A stretch of 23,586 nucleotides of DNA, taken from JAGTRI01 sp964580405. Its GTDB lineage: Archaea; Thermoproteota; Bathyarchaeia; Bathyarchaeales; DTEX01. The stretch covers positions 1 through 23,586 of the forward strand of contig CAZOKM010000017.1 of assembly GCA_964580405.1 (NCBI GenBank), given 5' to 3'. This document shows, piece by piece, positions 8,295 through 15,022 of the stretch (position 1 is its first letter; each line of letters opens with the position of its first letter). The notes under the pieces are model-generated. The model was not told where the DNA came from, did no database searches, and worked only from the letters and a program-made list of their open reading frames with translations. The translations under genes were made by a program, and so were the position numbers.

Positions 8295-8924
8295 TTATTG
8301 TTGAACGAGGTTTTTGGCTCCGTTGACGATGTATTGCACGGCAATCGCGGCTATGAACATCGCCATCAGCCTCGTGACCACCAATGCGCCGTTCCTGCCA
8401 AGGACTCTGTAAATCGGGTTGATGAACCTCAACACCACCCACACAATAACGAACGTCAACAGAACCGAAAAAACGGTCACCAGAATCCCCGAAGACTGAA
8501 GAATGAGAATAGTCGTCGTGATCGCCCCGGGGCCCACGAGAAGCGGGAACCCAATCGGGACAGCCCCGAGCCCCTCAGGCGAGCTGGAAGGCTCCTGCCA
8601 TCCGCCCCCGATCAGAAGTCTCACAGCGATGATGAGAAGCAGAAGCCCGCCCGCGACCATGAAGCTGTCAATAGAAATGCCGAAGAGGTTGAGAATCTGC
8701 TGCCCAGCCAGCGCGAAGGCGAAGAGGAGCAACAGCCCCGTGAGAACAGCGGACCTGAAGGTGCTGGTCCTCTGGGCGTCGTCCATGTTCCTCGTGAGCC
8801 CGATGAAGATGGGGATGTTGCCCAGCGGGTCAACCACTATGAAGAGGGTTATCATGCCTTTGACAAGGTCGAGGAGAAACAGCGCCGACGCCGAACCGCC
8901 GTCCATGTACACAATAAAGGGCAA
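8295..8924 (-). CDS. MarC-family integral membrane protein
   Basis: This 209-aa polytopic membrane protein of the MarC (UPF0056) family has about six membrane helices. Family hallmarks are VDPLGNIPIF in the first helix region and PLLVGPGAITT at the start of the second half. The two halves show the internal repeat expected of this fold. The function of the family is not established: the old link to multiple antibiotic resistance was not upheld, and a transport role is usually assumed. The ATG at 8924 gives a short N-terminus; an internal ATG six codons later (MDGG) is an alternative. TATA-like AT-rich sequence lies upstream around 8930-8945. It is transcribed in the same direction as the surface protein gene upstream but separated from it by 132 nt and a probable terminator. 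Confidence 0.92.
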   Translation of the reverse strand: MPFIVYMDGGSASALFLLDLVKGMITLFIVVDPLGNIPIFIGLTRNMDDAQRTSTFRSAVLTGLLLLFAFALAGQQILNLFGISIDSFMVAGGLLLLIIAVRLLIGGGWQEPSSSPEGLGAVPIGFPLLVGPGAITTTILILQSSGILVTVFSVLLTFVIVWVVLRFINPIYRVLGRNGALVVTRLMAMFIAAIAVQYIVNGAKNLVQQ

Positions 8925-8971
8925 AGATGTTCTTAAGCCTATAACCCCGCCTTTAGGAAAGACGCTGAGAA

Positions 8972-9020
8972 AGGGAAAAAAAGAGAAACTGGGGATTTTT
9001 ACGGGGGGAATCCCGCCCCC
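8972..9020 (-). terminator. Hairpin plus T-run after the first surface protein gene
   Basis: On the minus strand, G5...C5/6 arms (9003-9020) can pair, and GGGATT...AATCCC overlaps them. They are followed by a T-rich tract (about 8972-8985). It lies 37 nt after the stop of the gene at 9057-10634, where a terminator is expected. Confidence 0.45.
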
Positions 9021-9056
9021 ACTAATGCTTTCAGGTCTAGTGGATATCTGCTTGGT

Positions 9057-10634
9057 CTAGTGCCGTCTTCTCAGGATGAAGACTCCGACGATCACTGCGA
9101 CCGCTGCGACCGCTACGCCGGCGACCACGTACATCATTGGGAAGCCCTCTATCGGTGTCAATGTTACGCTCGGGTTTTCGTTGACGGTTTCGACGCAGGG
9201 AATGGCTGCTCCGTTGAACCAGATTCCCTGGTAATCGGGCTCGAGCGGCCAGAAGTTGATCTGCAGGACCACGTTGTTGTTGGCGCTGATCGTGTGGGTC
9301 CCTGGCACAGTGTACTGGAAGCTGGTACCTGCTTGTATTGCTTGTGTGTTGCCGTCAATCGTCAGCTGGGTTGCCTCCTTCGCGAAGAAGTACGCCTCAA
9401 TATGCGCTTGGGTGGGCAAGTGGATTATAGTGTCTTCGGACGGTTGGATGGTCATGAACATCACGCCTTCACCGTATCCCGCGTACGTCCCTCCTCCGCC
9501 CGTGGGAGACTGCACGATGCTGCCGTTGTTCAGTTCCATGACGGTGACTGGTTTATCACTCAATATGGCTATCGCGAATGCTTCCGCCTGGTATGTGGTT
9601 CCGCTTCCGCCACTTATCGTGAGTTCCTTCATTAGCTGCGAGGTTTCGAGGTTGTAAATTTTCACGTCCGTGTCCTCTGTGGCTGTAATCCGGAACCCGT
9701 AGTCCCTGCCAGGGTCCCAGGACCACTCTTGGCTCTTCAACGACCTCGTATAGAAGGCTGTTCCAACAAATCCTCCTTGGACGGAGGGAACCATAAAGCA
9801 CGGCGAGTCTGATCCTCCCTTACCCGCGATTGTACCCGACTGTACCATGATATTGCCTGTCGAAGATTCGATAGTATAGACCTTGAAGGAGTCTAAAAGA
9901 AGGAATTTGTACGAATTGGCTTCAACGGTGAATGTCGTGTAGACTGTGCCATCGTCCTTGGTCACCGTGACCGAAGCTATCTCCAACCCAAACACAGCGT
10001 AGAACTGGCCTACTTGCGAGCTGGCTGCCCCGCTGACTTGTCCTTGCTGCTCAGAAGCCATAAGGACAAACTTTTTGCCGACGTACAAACCGTTAACGTC
10101 CTCGTAGAAGGTGCGCGGTATCGGTGCGTCCGCGGCAGTGGCGGCAGGAAGCTCTTGATAGTTCAGGAGCAGAACCGAAACTATATTGTTGGACACTACT
10201 TTAAACTGTGTACCGTTGGCTAGTAGCATTAGGTCCTTTTCCATATTGTTCAGGTGACCCGAATACAGCAAGCTGCCGTTCACTATATTGTAGACTTCAT
10301 AGTCCGTGCCGTCTTCTCCAGCAGCAATTGAAAGTAAAGCACTCGTCGCCACCATGTAACCATCCTTAGCCAGCGAGCCACCGAGTAGGTTCGCGCCTTC
10401 GGGACCAAGAATCCAACCTGAGGAAAGGTCAGTCCACGCGCTGGAGGCTCCCGCATTCCAGTCGCCCAAAATATACCTGTAGATTTTTTCGGGGACAACG
10501 CCGTAGTACGTGTAATTCTGTTCTATTCCCTTGGATAGGGAAGCGAATGCAAGTGACGGTATAGTGAGGTAAATTATCAATGCAGGAACGATCAGATGCA
10601 TCATTCTGCTTTTTTGTTTATCAGTTAAGTTCAT
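9057..10634 (-). CDS. Surface-anchored protein, tandem paralog 1
   Basis: This 525-aa exported protein of unknown function has a hydrophobic signal segment (about residues 11-32), a long beta-rich, Asn/Thr-rich ectodomain, and one C-terminal membrane helix ending in ILRRRH. It is a clear paralog of the next gene: shared blocks include NYTYYGVVP, SGWILGPEGANLLGG, FVLMASEQ, the GGFVGT region and TIQPSEDT. Two conserved cysteines (in SPCF and IPCVET) may form a disulfide. The ectodomain pattern weakly resembles IgGFc-binding-type beta domains; that is an impression, not an assignment. A longer frame opens at 10658, but the ATG at 10634 aligns with the paralog start and has AAAGGAG about 10 nt upstream. 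The precursor ends in GFP-helix-RRR, resembling archaeal sorting signals. A role as an adhesin or cell-envelope component is inferred. Confidence 0.85.
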   Translation of the reverse strand: MNLTDKQKSRMMHLIVPALIIYLTIPSLAFASLSKGIEQNYTYYGVVPEKIYRYILGDWNAGASSAWTDLSSGWILGPEGANLLGGSLAKDGYMVATSALLSIAAGEDGTDYEVYNIVNGSLLYSGHLNNMEKDLMLLANGTQFKVVSNNIVSVLLLNYQELPAATAADAPIPRTFYEDVNGLYVGKKFVLMASEQQGQVSGAASSQVGQFYAVFGLEIASVTVTKDDGTVYTTFTVEANSYKFLLLDSFKVYTIESSTGNIMVQSGTIAGKGGSDSPCFMVPSVQGGFVGTAFYTRSLKSQEWSWDPGRDYGFRITATEDTDVKIYNLETSQLMKELTISGGSGTTYQAEAFAIAILSDKPVTVMELNNGSIVQSPTGGGGTYAGYGEGVMFMTIQPSEDTIIHLPTQAHIEAYFFAKEATQLTIDGNTQAIQAGTSFQYTVPGTHTISANNNVVLQINFWPLEPDYQGIWFNGAAIPCVETVNENPSVTLTPIEGFPMMYVVAGVAVAAVAVIVGVFILRRRH

Positions 10635-10682
10635 TTCTGCTTTCTCCTTTTTTGACATGATTTGGGTTTACTTTATATAATC

Positions 10683-10699
10683 CTTAATATTTAAAATTT
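10683..10699 (-). promoter_or_regulatory. TATA-containing promoter box of surface paralog 1
   Basis: This 17-bp block (plus-strand reading CTTAATATTTAAAATTT) is repeated exactly upstream of the second paralog at nearly the same distance (49 versus 51 nt from the start codon). On the minus strand it contains TTTAAATA, a good archaeal TATA box, placing the transcription start roughly 20-30 nt before the ATG. Confidence 0.65.
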
Positions 10700-10865
10700 T
10701 ACTTACTTACGTTTTTTTATCAAACAAAATCAGTAAAAAGCGCATTTGACTTTATTGTGAACATTTTATCGACGATGAGGACAATGAAAATTTTAAAATG
10801 ATGACCATATTTTCGCAAGTTCGAATAAAGAAACTTCATGATTTCAAAGTAAAAATGAGAAATGA

Positions 10866-10893
10866 GGCTGCCCCTTTCTTGGGGGAATCAGCC
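10866..10893 (-). terminator. Hairpin after the second surface protein gene
   Basis: Arms GGCTG/CAGCC and CCCC/GGGG form a nested hairpin with a small bulge, 30 nt past the stop of the gene at 10923-12491. Minus-strand T-rich sequence follows (about 10845-10860). Nothing coding is seen in the remaining intergenic stretch up to 10682. Confidence 0.45.
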
Positions 10894-10922
10894 AATTCAG
10901 ATCCTGTGGAATTTCGAATTTT

Positions 10923-12491
10923 TTAGTGCCGTCTTCTCAGGACGAAGACTCCGACGATCACTGCGACCGCTGCGACCGCTACGCCGGCGACCACGTACAT
11001 CATCGGGAAGCCCTCGATGGGAGTCAAAGTTACGGTCGGGTTGTCATTCACCGTCTCGATGCAGGGGATGGCTGTCCCAGAGAACCACAGACCCTGATAT
11101 TCGGGTTCAATTGGACAGAAGTTGATTTGGACGATGACGTTATTGTCTGACTGGATCGTGTGGATCCCAGGCACCGTGTACAGTAATGGGTCGTTGGCCT
11201 GCAACGTTTGGACGTTTCCGTCAATTGTCAGCTGAGTCGTCCCGCTTGCGAAGAAGTACGCTTCGACGTGTGCATCGGTGGGCAGATGTATCAAAGTGTC
11301 CTCGGACGGTTGAATGGTGATGAACATCACTCCGTTCCCGTACCCAGCGTATCTTCCACCACCAGTGGTAGGTCCCTGTTCGATGCCACCATTGTCCATG
11401 CAGCACACCGTGATTGGGTGGTTGCTTTGCAGGGCTATCGCGTAGTACGGCGGCTGAATCGTAGTGCTTACCCCAGCTGCAACGGATATTTCCCTTATCA
11501 ACTGTTTTGTCTCAAGGTCGTACAACTTCACCGTAGTGTCTTGGGAAGCCAGTATCATGAACCCGTAATCCTTCTCAGGGTCCCACCCCCACTCCTGGTT
11601 TTTCAGCGACCGCGCAATGAAGTACGTTCCCACAAACCCTCCGTCAGCAGCTGGCAGCGGGAAGCACGAGTCTCCTGTTCCTCCCTTGCCTGAGATGACG
11701 CCCGAGTGGACCATTATGGCGCCTGTGGACTCGATCTTGTAAACTTTGAAAGGCTCGAGCATGATGTACTTGTATGAGTTGGCGTCTAGCGAGTACGAGT
11801 TCGAGTGGTCCTCGTCGTCAGTCACCGTGACCGTCGACTTTTCGACAGCCAATATTATGTAGTACGTGCCGGTTCCTTGCCCAGTGACGGTTGTCCCCGT
11901 TTGCTCGGAAGCCATCAGCACGAACTCCTTATCAACGAACAGGCCATTAACGGACGTGTAGTAAGAGTGGATCAGCGGTCCCTCCGCGGCGTTGTCGGAA
12001 GGAATCTGCTGGTAGTTCAGTAGCTCCACAGCAACCATGTTGTCCGAGACCACCTTAAACCGAGTGCCGTTGTCAAGCAGAATAAGTCTCTTTTCCATTC
12101 CGTTCAGGCTGAACTGCGAAATCAGGTCACTTGTCACCAAATTGTAAACCTCCACGTTGGTGCCGTCGGTGTACGCGACAACCGCTAGGAGAGCCTTCGT
12201 AGCCACCATATAGCCGTCTTTAGCTAGTGAACCGCCAAGTAGGTTCGCGCCTTCGGGACCAAGAATCCAGCCCGACGAAAGGTCGCTCCAAGCTTCGCCA
12301 CCTCCCGCTGCGTTCCAGTCGTTCAGAATGTACCTGTAGATGTCTGCTGGGACGACGCCGTAGTAAGTGTAGTTTTCGGTTATTCCCGCCGTACGGTTAA
12401 CTGAAGCGAACGATGGTAGGGTTAGGCAGATGATGATTGTTGTAACAAGTAAATGCGGTAGAATGTTCCCTTGGCTTTTATTTACGTTCAT
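10923..12491 (-). CDS. Surface-anchored protein, tandem paralog 2
   Basis: This 522-aa paralog of the adjacent gene has the same layout: N-terminal signal segment (about 10-30), beta-rich ectodomain and C-terminal helix ending in VLRRRH. Its ectodomain has diverged clearly, with an extra CC pair (VCCMDNG) and different loops. The N-terminal third and the last 35 residues are strongly kept, and the final coding stretch is nearly identical at the nucleotide level. The ATG at 12491 is preceded by GAGGAG about 9 nt upstream. The same 17-bp promoter box lies upstream, so the two genes are probably expressed from separate but similarly controlled promoters. A hairpin terminator follows. Function unknown; a structural or adhesive envelope role is likely. 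The duplication is certain. Confidence 0.85.
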   Translation of the reverse strand: MNVNKSQGNILPHLLVTTIIICLTLPSFASVNRTAGITENYTYYGVVPADIYRYILNDWNAAGGGEAWSDLSSGWILGPEGANLLGGSLAKDGYMVATKALLAVVAYTDGTNVEVYNLVTSDLISQFSLNGMEKRLILLDNGTRFKVVSDNMVAVELLNYQQIPSDNAAEGPLIHSYYTSVNGLFVDKEFVLMASEQTGTTVTGQGTGTYYIILAVEKSTVTVTDDEDHSNSYSLDANSYKYIMLEPFKVYKIESTGAIMVHSGVISGKGGTGDSCFPLPAADGGFVGTYFIARSLKNQEWGWDPEKDYGFMILASQDTTVKLYDLETKQLIREISVAAGVSTTIQPPYYAIALQSNHPITVCCMDNGGIEQGPTTGGGRYAGYGNGVMFITIQPSEDTLIHLPTDAHVEAYFFASGTTQLTIDGNVQTLQANDPLLYTVPGIHTIQSDNNVIVQINFCPIEPEYQGLWFSGTAIPCIETVNDNPTVTLTPIEGFPMMYVVAGVAVAAVAVIVGVFVLRRRH

Positions 12492-12541
12492 TTTAGTCTA
12501 CTCCTCTTCTTTGGTCATAACCTGTTTCCCCTTAACAGGCG

Positions 12542-12558
12542 CTTAATATTTAAAATTT
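12542..12558 (-). promoter_or_regulatory. TATA-containing promoter box of surface paralog 2
   Basis: This is identical over 17 bp to the box upstream of paralog 1 and lies 51 nt before this gene's ATG. Flanking sequence is not conserved, so the block has probably been kept for function or copied recently with the gene. Confidence 0.65.
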
Positions 12559-12583
12559 AAGTAAAATCCTGTTACCGTCAAAC

Positions 12584-12631
12584 AAAAAACTCCGATTTCA
12601 CTCCTATGAAACTCAGGAAAACCTTTCATAG
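12584..12631 (-). terminator. Hairpin terminator of the alpha/beta hydrolase gene
   Basis: Perfect 8-bp arms CTATGAAA (12604-12611) and TTTCATAG (12624-12631) flank a 12-nt loop. The hairpin overlaps the hydrolase stop codon. A T-rich tract follows on the minus strand (about 12584-12592). Confidence 0.6.
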
Positions 12632-13537
12632 CCAACGCTTGATGAAGTCCAGGATTTCGGCCCGCATCGCCGCAGTTTCCAAGTGGCCTATGTCGTAGCG
12701 AAGGAGCCTCCACTTTTCCGATGCGCCTTCTAAAGCGTAGACCTCCCGCAGCTCAAGGTCGACTTCGTCCAGCCCCTTTTGAGGCGTGAGAGGGTCGTAG
12801 TTGCCAGCCAGGCTGAGGTGGGCTCTTGGCGCAATCAGGGCGTTGATTTGTGCGGTCGTGAAGTACTTGAGGAGCCTCGGCACGTAATAGTAGATTCCGT
12901 GCCCGTCGAGTCCGCGGGCTTCTATTAGGGCTTGGTAGTCCGTCAAGCAGCAGATATCGACGCACGCCTTGATGCGCGTGTCAAGCGCTGCCAACCACCA
13001 AGCCATTGTGCTCCCCATCGACATCCCCAGGGTCCCTAGACGGCTGGCGTCAACGTCTGACTGCGAAGCCAGGTAGTCGACGGCGCGGAGGCTGTCGTAA
13101 ACCATCATTCCCCACATGACCCTGCCCTCCCAGAGCATCTGCTTGAAAATTTCGCTCTCGGACCGACCCCGCCTCTCGCCGAACCCCCAAGCGTCTATGC
13201 ACAGCGCGGAGTAGCCTAGACGGGTGAGTTCTTCCGCGTACGGTGGCTTCTGGACTTCCACTCGACCCAACGTCAGCTCGTCTTTACCCCGCGCGTAGTC
13301 TCCCCAGTGCGCATGATTGAATAGTATGGCAGGCGTTTTTCCCTGCTTCTTTTTTGGCCGCACGAAATACGCCGGGACAGCCTCAATTCCATTCAAATCG
13401 AGTACAAGTTTTTCTAGAATGTAGTATTCGTGTTCCTCGTCCTTGACCTTTATCGACGTAATTTTGCGGGAACGGTCAGGCAAATCGCCCAAAAGACCGT
13501 AGAGCTGCCTTCGGAGAGCTTCCTTGTCAACAGCCAA
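12626..13537 (-). CDS. Alpha/beta hydrolase, dienelactone hydrolase/acetyl xylan esterase-like
   Basis: This 303-aa cytoplasmic alpha/beta hydrolase probably cleaves an ester or peptide-like bond. The nucleophile elbow GMSMGS places Ser173. Asp248 in GNYDPLTP and His285 in DIGHLET complete the triad in the correct order and spacing. FNHAHWGDY (73-81) supplies the oxyanion region. There is no signal peptide. The overall pattern resembles bacterial acetyl xylan esterase/dienelactone hydrolase-type proteins of about 300-350 residues. TTG at 13537 is the start: GGTGA lies 7 nt upstream, and the nearby ATG in that leader is out of frame. It begins 19 nt after the end of the YdeI pseudogene, so they were probably one transcript. 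Substrate unknown; a link to the distant glycosidases is only speculative. Confidence 0.85.
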   Translation of the reverse strand: MAVDKEALRRQLYGLLGDLPDRSRKITSIKVKDEEHEYYILEKLVLDLNGIEAVPAYFVRPKKKQGKTPAILFNHAHWGDYARGKDELTLGRVEVQKPPYAEELTRLGYSALCIDAWGFGERRGRSESEIFKQMLWEGRVMWGMMVYDSLRAVDYLASQSDVDASRLGTLGMSMGSTMAWWLAALDTRIKACVDICCLTDYQALIEARGLDGHGIYYYVPRLLKYFTTAQINALIAPRAHLSLAGNYDPLTPQKGLDEVDLELREVYALEGASEKWRLLRYDIGHLETAAMRAEILDFIKRWL

Positions 13538-13556
13538 TTCAGCTTCACCATTCGGA

Positions 13557-14170
13557 TTATTCTGACGACATTACTTTTTTGCCTTGCGCTGCCATGTTGA
13601 CCGTTTGCTGAATTCGGCGCAGTCTCGTCTCAGGCTTTTTCGCGCTTTCGACCTACCATAAGATTTGCTTTTTTAATGAATCGCTGAATGCACCGAAACT
13701 CTTTTGTGCGCTCTTGTTTACTTCCAGAGTCTTTACCAAATCCTCGGGGAGCCGAAGCTCCTCTACAGCATCAAGCCTGTTCCAAGAACCTTCCTTCTTC
13801 GCAGCTTCGACCACTTTTAGTCCTGCCTCAGTCATCAGCCCTTGCCGTATGAGTCTCCTGACGCGTTGCTTGTTCCGTTTCGACCAGATGCTGCCCTTTT
13901 TTCGGGGAGTCAACAACAGCTTGAAATGGTTTTCGTCGATGACGTTCAGTTTACTGTCAATCCAGCCGAAGCAAAGCGCCTCTTCGACGACGTCCACGAG
14001 GGAAACTCCTATTTCCGGCTGTTCTTCTTCTGCACGATGAGCCAGACGCCAGAGGACGAATCGTGGTTTTCCTCAAGCCACCCGCGCCACGCTTTTCTAT
14101 CAGGGAAATCGAGAACCTTGGTATTTTTGTTATTCTTCAATGTCGTCAAGACGCTTTCGCCTTCCTTCAT
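13557..14170 (-). pseudogene. YdeI/OmpD-associated-family protein, broken by a frameshift and an amber codon
   Basis: Three adjacent pieces assemble into one complete family member of about 200 residues. Piece 1 (14170-14009) encodes the N-terminus with WLEENHDSSSGVWL and stops at TAG. Piece 2 is in another frame (open from about 14008) and carries EEALCFGWIDS, the TPRKKGSIWSKRNK block and the rest down to ILW. It then meets TAG (13653-13655). Piece 3 continues in the same frame with VESAKKPETRLRRI, the family's C-terminal signature, to TAA at 13557. Adding one A to the AAA run at 14012-14014 restores frame 1 to 2, and a TGG at the amber site would give the usual Trp. Two independent lesions favour a decaying pseudogene over a single sequencing error. 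TAG ends several other genes here, so readthrough or pyrrolysine is unlikely. Confidence 0.85.
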
Positions 14171-14257
14171 GCCATGAATGTTATGCGTATTCCACCCTCT
14201 TTATGAAAACATTGATATTAATTATCATAAAAGCTGCCAAAAAATTCCTCACCATTC

Positions 14258-14265
14258 TTATATAG
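14258..14265 (+). promoter_or_regulatory. TATA-like box before the small ORF
   Basis: TTATATAG lies about 52 nt upstream of the ATG at 14317, allowing a leader of roughly 25-30 nt. It is the best TATA match in the 146-nt spacer, which otherwise shows no gene. Confidence 0.4.
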
Positions 14266-14316
14266 CACCGCGTAATACGGTTTCTGATAAAGCAGCTTTT
14301 TGGTCGTGACGAGGGC

Positions 14317-14493
14317 ATGTACTATCAGAAAGAGGGCAAAATGTATTTTCAGAAGGAAGTGACAATCGGGAAGATGGAGAAGGGCTATATTATAATCATG
14401 AGAACCAAACAGAACCCGGAGTCTCCGGAAGAAGACGTGTACGTCGCTCTGGACGAGGCCATGAACAGGGTCAAAAAGTTTCTTGTAAAGTAA
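14317..14493 (+). CDS. Small hypothetical protein, 58 aa
   Basis: This short plus-strand frame has coding character: a Lys/Glu-rich protein with alternating hydrophobics (KGYIIIMRT) followed by an amphipathic helix at the C-terminus (VYVALDEAMNRVKKFLVK). The fold looks like a small beta-hairpin plus helix. The longer minus-strand frame through the same bases reads as non-coding by comparison. The ATG at 14317 is the first start after an in-frame stop at 14263. Purine-rich GACGAGGG precedes it closely, too near for a standard RBS. It ends 40 nt before the convergent rpoK stop. I do not recognise a family. Confidence 0.5.
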   Translation: MYYQKEGKMYFQKEVTIGKMEKGYIIIMRTKQNPESPEEDVYVALDEAMNRVKKFLVK

Positions 14494-14533
14494 TTCTATG
14501 CGTACCCCTGTAAACAACCAAATCTCAAAAAAA

Positions 14534-14764
14534 TTAGAGAAGCCACTTTATCGGTATGTCTTGGAAGGTTACGCCGTCAGGGAGGGTCCTGCGGATCGTT
14601 ATCGGCAGCACACCCCGGCTCAGCTCCTCCATGGAGATGTCAATGGGGCTCAAGCGTTCCTTGGCGGGTTGAATCAGGATGGGCGCTCCCAACGCTATCT
14701 GTAGCGCCCGCGCTCCGACAATTCGAGCCTTCTCGAACCGTGTGAGTTTAGGCGGACCAATCAG
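14534..14764 (-). CDS. rpoK: DNA-directed RNA polymerase subunit K (Rpo6/RpoK), non-canonical start
   Basis: This frame encodes about 76 residues of the archaeal RNA polymerase omega/Rpb6 homolog, which stabilises the largest subunit in the core enzyme. The core signature is plain: IGPPKLTRFEKARIVGARAL, followed by QIALGAP, then MEELSRGVLPITIRR near the C-terminus. The length matches short archaeal versions. No ATG, GTG or TTG occurs in frame between the upstream stop (about 14815) and the conserved core. CTG at 14764 or ATT at 14761 are the best candidates, just before IGPPKL. A missing base upstream, or a longer N-terminus in another frame, is an alternative. No strong RBS is visible. The gene is essential in known archaea, so it should be functional. 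Identity is firm, the start is not. Confidence 0.88.
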   Translation of the reverse strand: MIGPPKLTRFEKARIVGARALQIALGAPILIQPAKERLSPIDISMEELSRGVLPITIRRTLPDGVTFQDIPIKWLL

Positions 14765-14852
14765 GTGCTCTTTATTATAGCTCGTTTTTGTTAGAACGCT
14801 CCTAACACGAAACTTTCAGGGCGTGAATGGTTTTGTGGCGAACCTTTCGCGT

Positions 14853-14915
14853 CTGGAGGGCATGACATGTTGTTGATGCATTTAGGTTCTGACCACAATC
14901 AGGCAAATCCTCCAG
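14853..14915 (-). other. Possible structured leader upstream of rpoK
   Basis: Arms CTGGAGG (plus 14853-14859) and CCTCCAG (14909-14915) can pair over 7 bp, enclosing a second small hairpin CTGA...TCAG (14889-14902). It lies between a TATA-like box (about 14940-14956) and rpoK, so it would be in a 5' leader of roughly 150 nt if that box is used on the minus strand. It matches no RNA family I recognise, and chance pairing is possible. Confidence 0.3.
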
Positions 14916-14937
14916 TAACGATGCAACACTAAAAAAA

Positions 14938-14957
14938 TGCTTATAAATATAAATATT
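14938..14957. promoter_or_regulatory. AT-rich box able to serve divergent promoters
   Basis: The stretch TGCTTATAAATATAAATATT contains TATA-like elements in both orientations. To the right it is about 25-30 nt from an ATG at 14977 and about 75 nt from the 231-aa gene. To the left it could drive rpoK with a long leader. Confidence 0.5.
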
Positions 14958-14976
14958 TCTGAAAATCGTAGCGAAA

Positions 14977-15021
14977 ATGGCTCCAAAACCCGTTTTTGCG
15001 TCAGTCTTGCACAAGATTTAA
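14977..15021 (+). other. Possible 14-codon upstream ORF / leader peptide
   Basis: An ATG sits where the first codon of a leaderless transcript from the box at 14938-14957 would be. It encodes MAPKPVFASVLHKI and stops at 15019-15021, one base before the ATG of the next gene. This could allow translational coupling. No homology supports it. Confidence 0.25.
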
Positions 15022-15022
15022 T

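Noticed and set aside
8298..8936. 212-codon plus-strand frame
   Set aside because: It is the antisense shadow of MarC, whose family motifs are clear on the minus strand.
13653..13655. TAG as a pyrrolysine codon in the YdeI-like gene
   Set aside because: TAG ends several intact genes in this window (for example at 9057, 15718, 17666 and 23056), the gene also has a frameshift, and family members carry no functional pyrrolysine that I know of.
14218..14517. 99-codon minus-strand frame
   Set aside because: It is opposite the small plus-strand gene; its composition (Phe/His/Leu-rich) looks like a reverse-strand artefact.
14498..14704. 68-codon plus-strand frame
   Set aside because: It is antisense to rpoK, which has a definite family signature.
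14802..15014. 70-codon minus-strand frame upstream of rpoK, and tRNA-like GGTTC stretches in it
   Set aside because: No acceptor or T-arm pairing could be built, and the frame is low-complexity at its start with no family resemblance.
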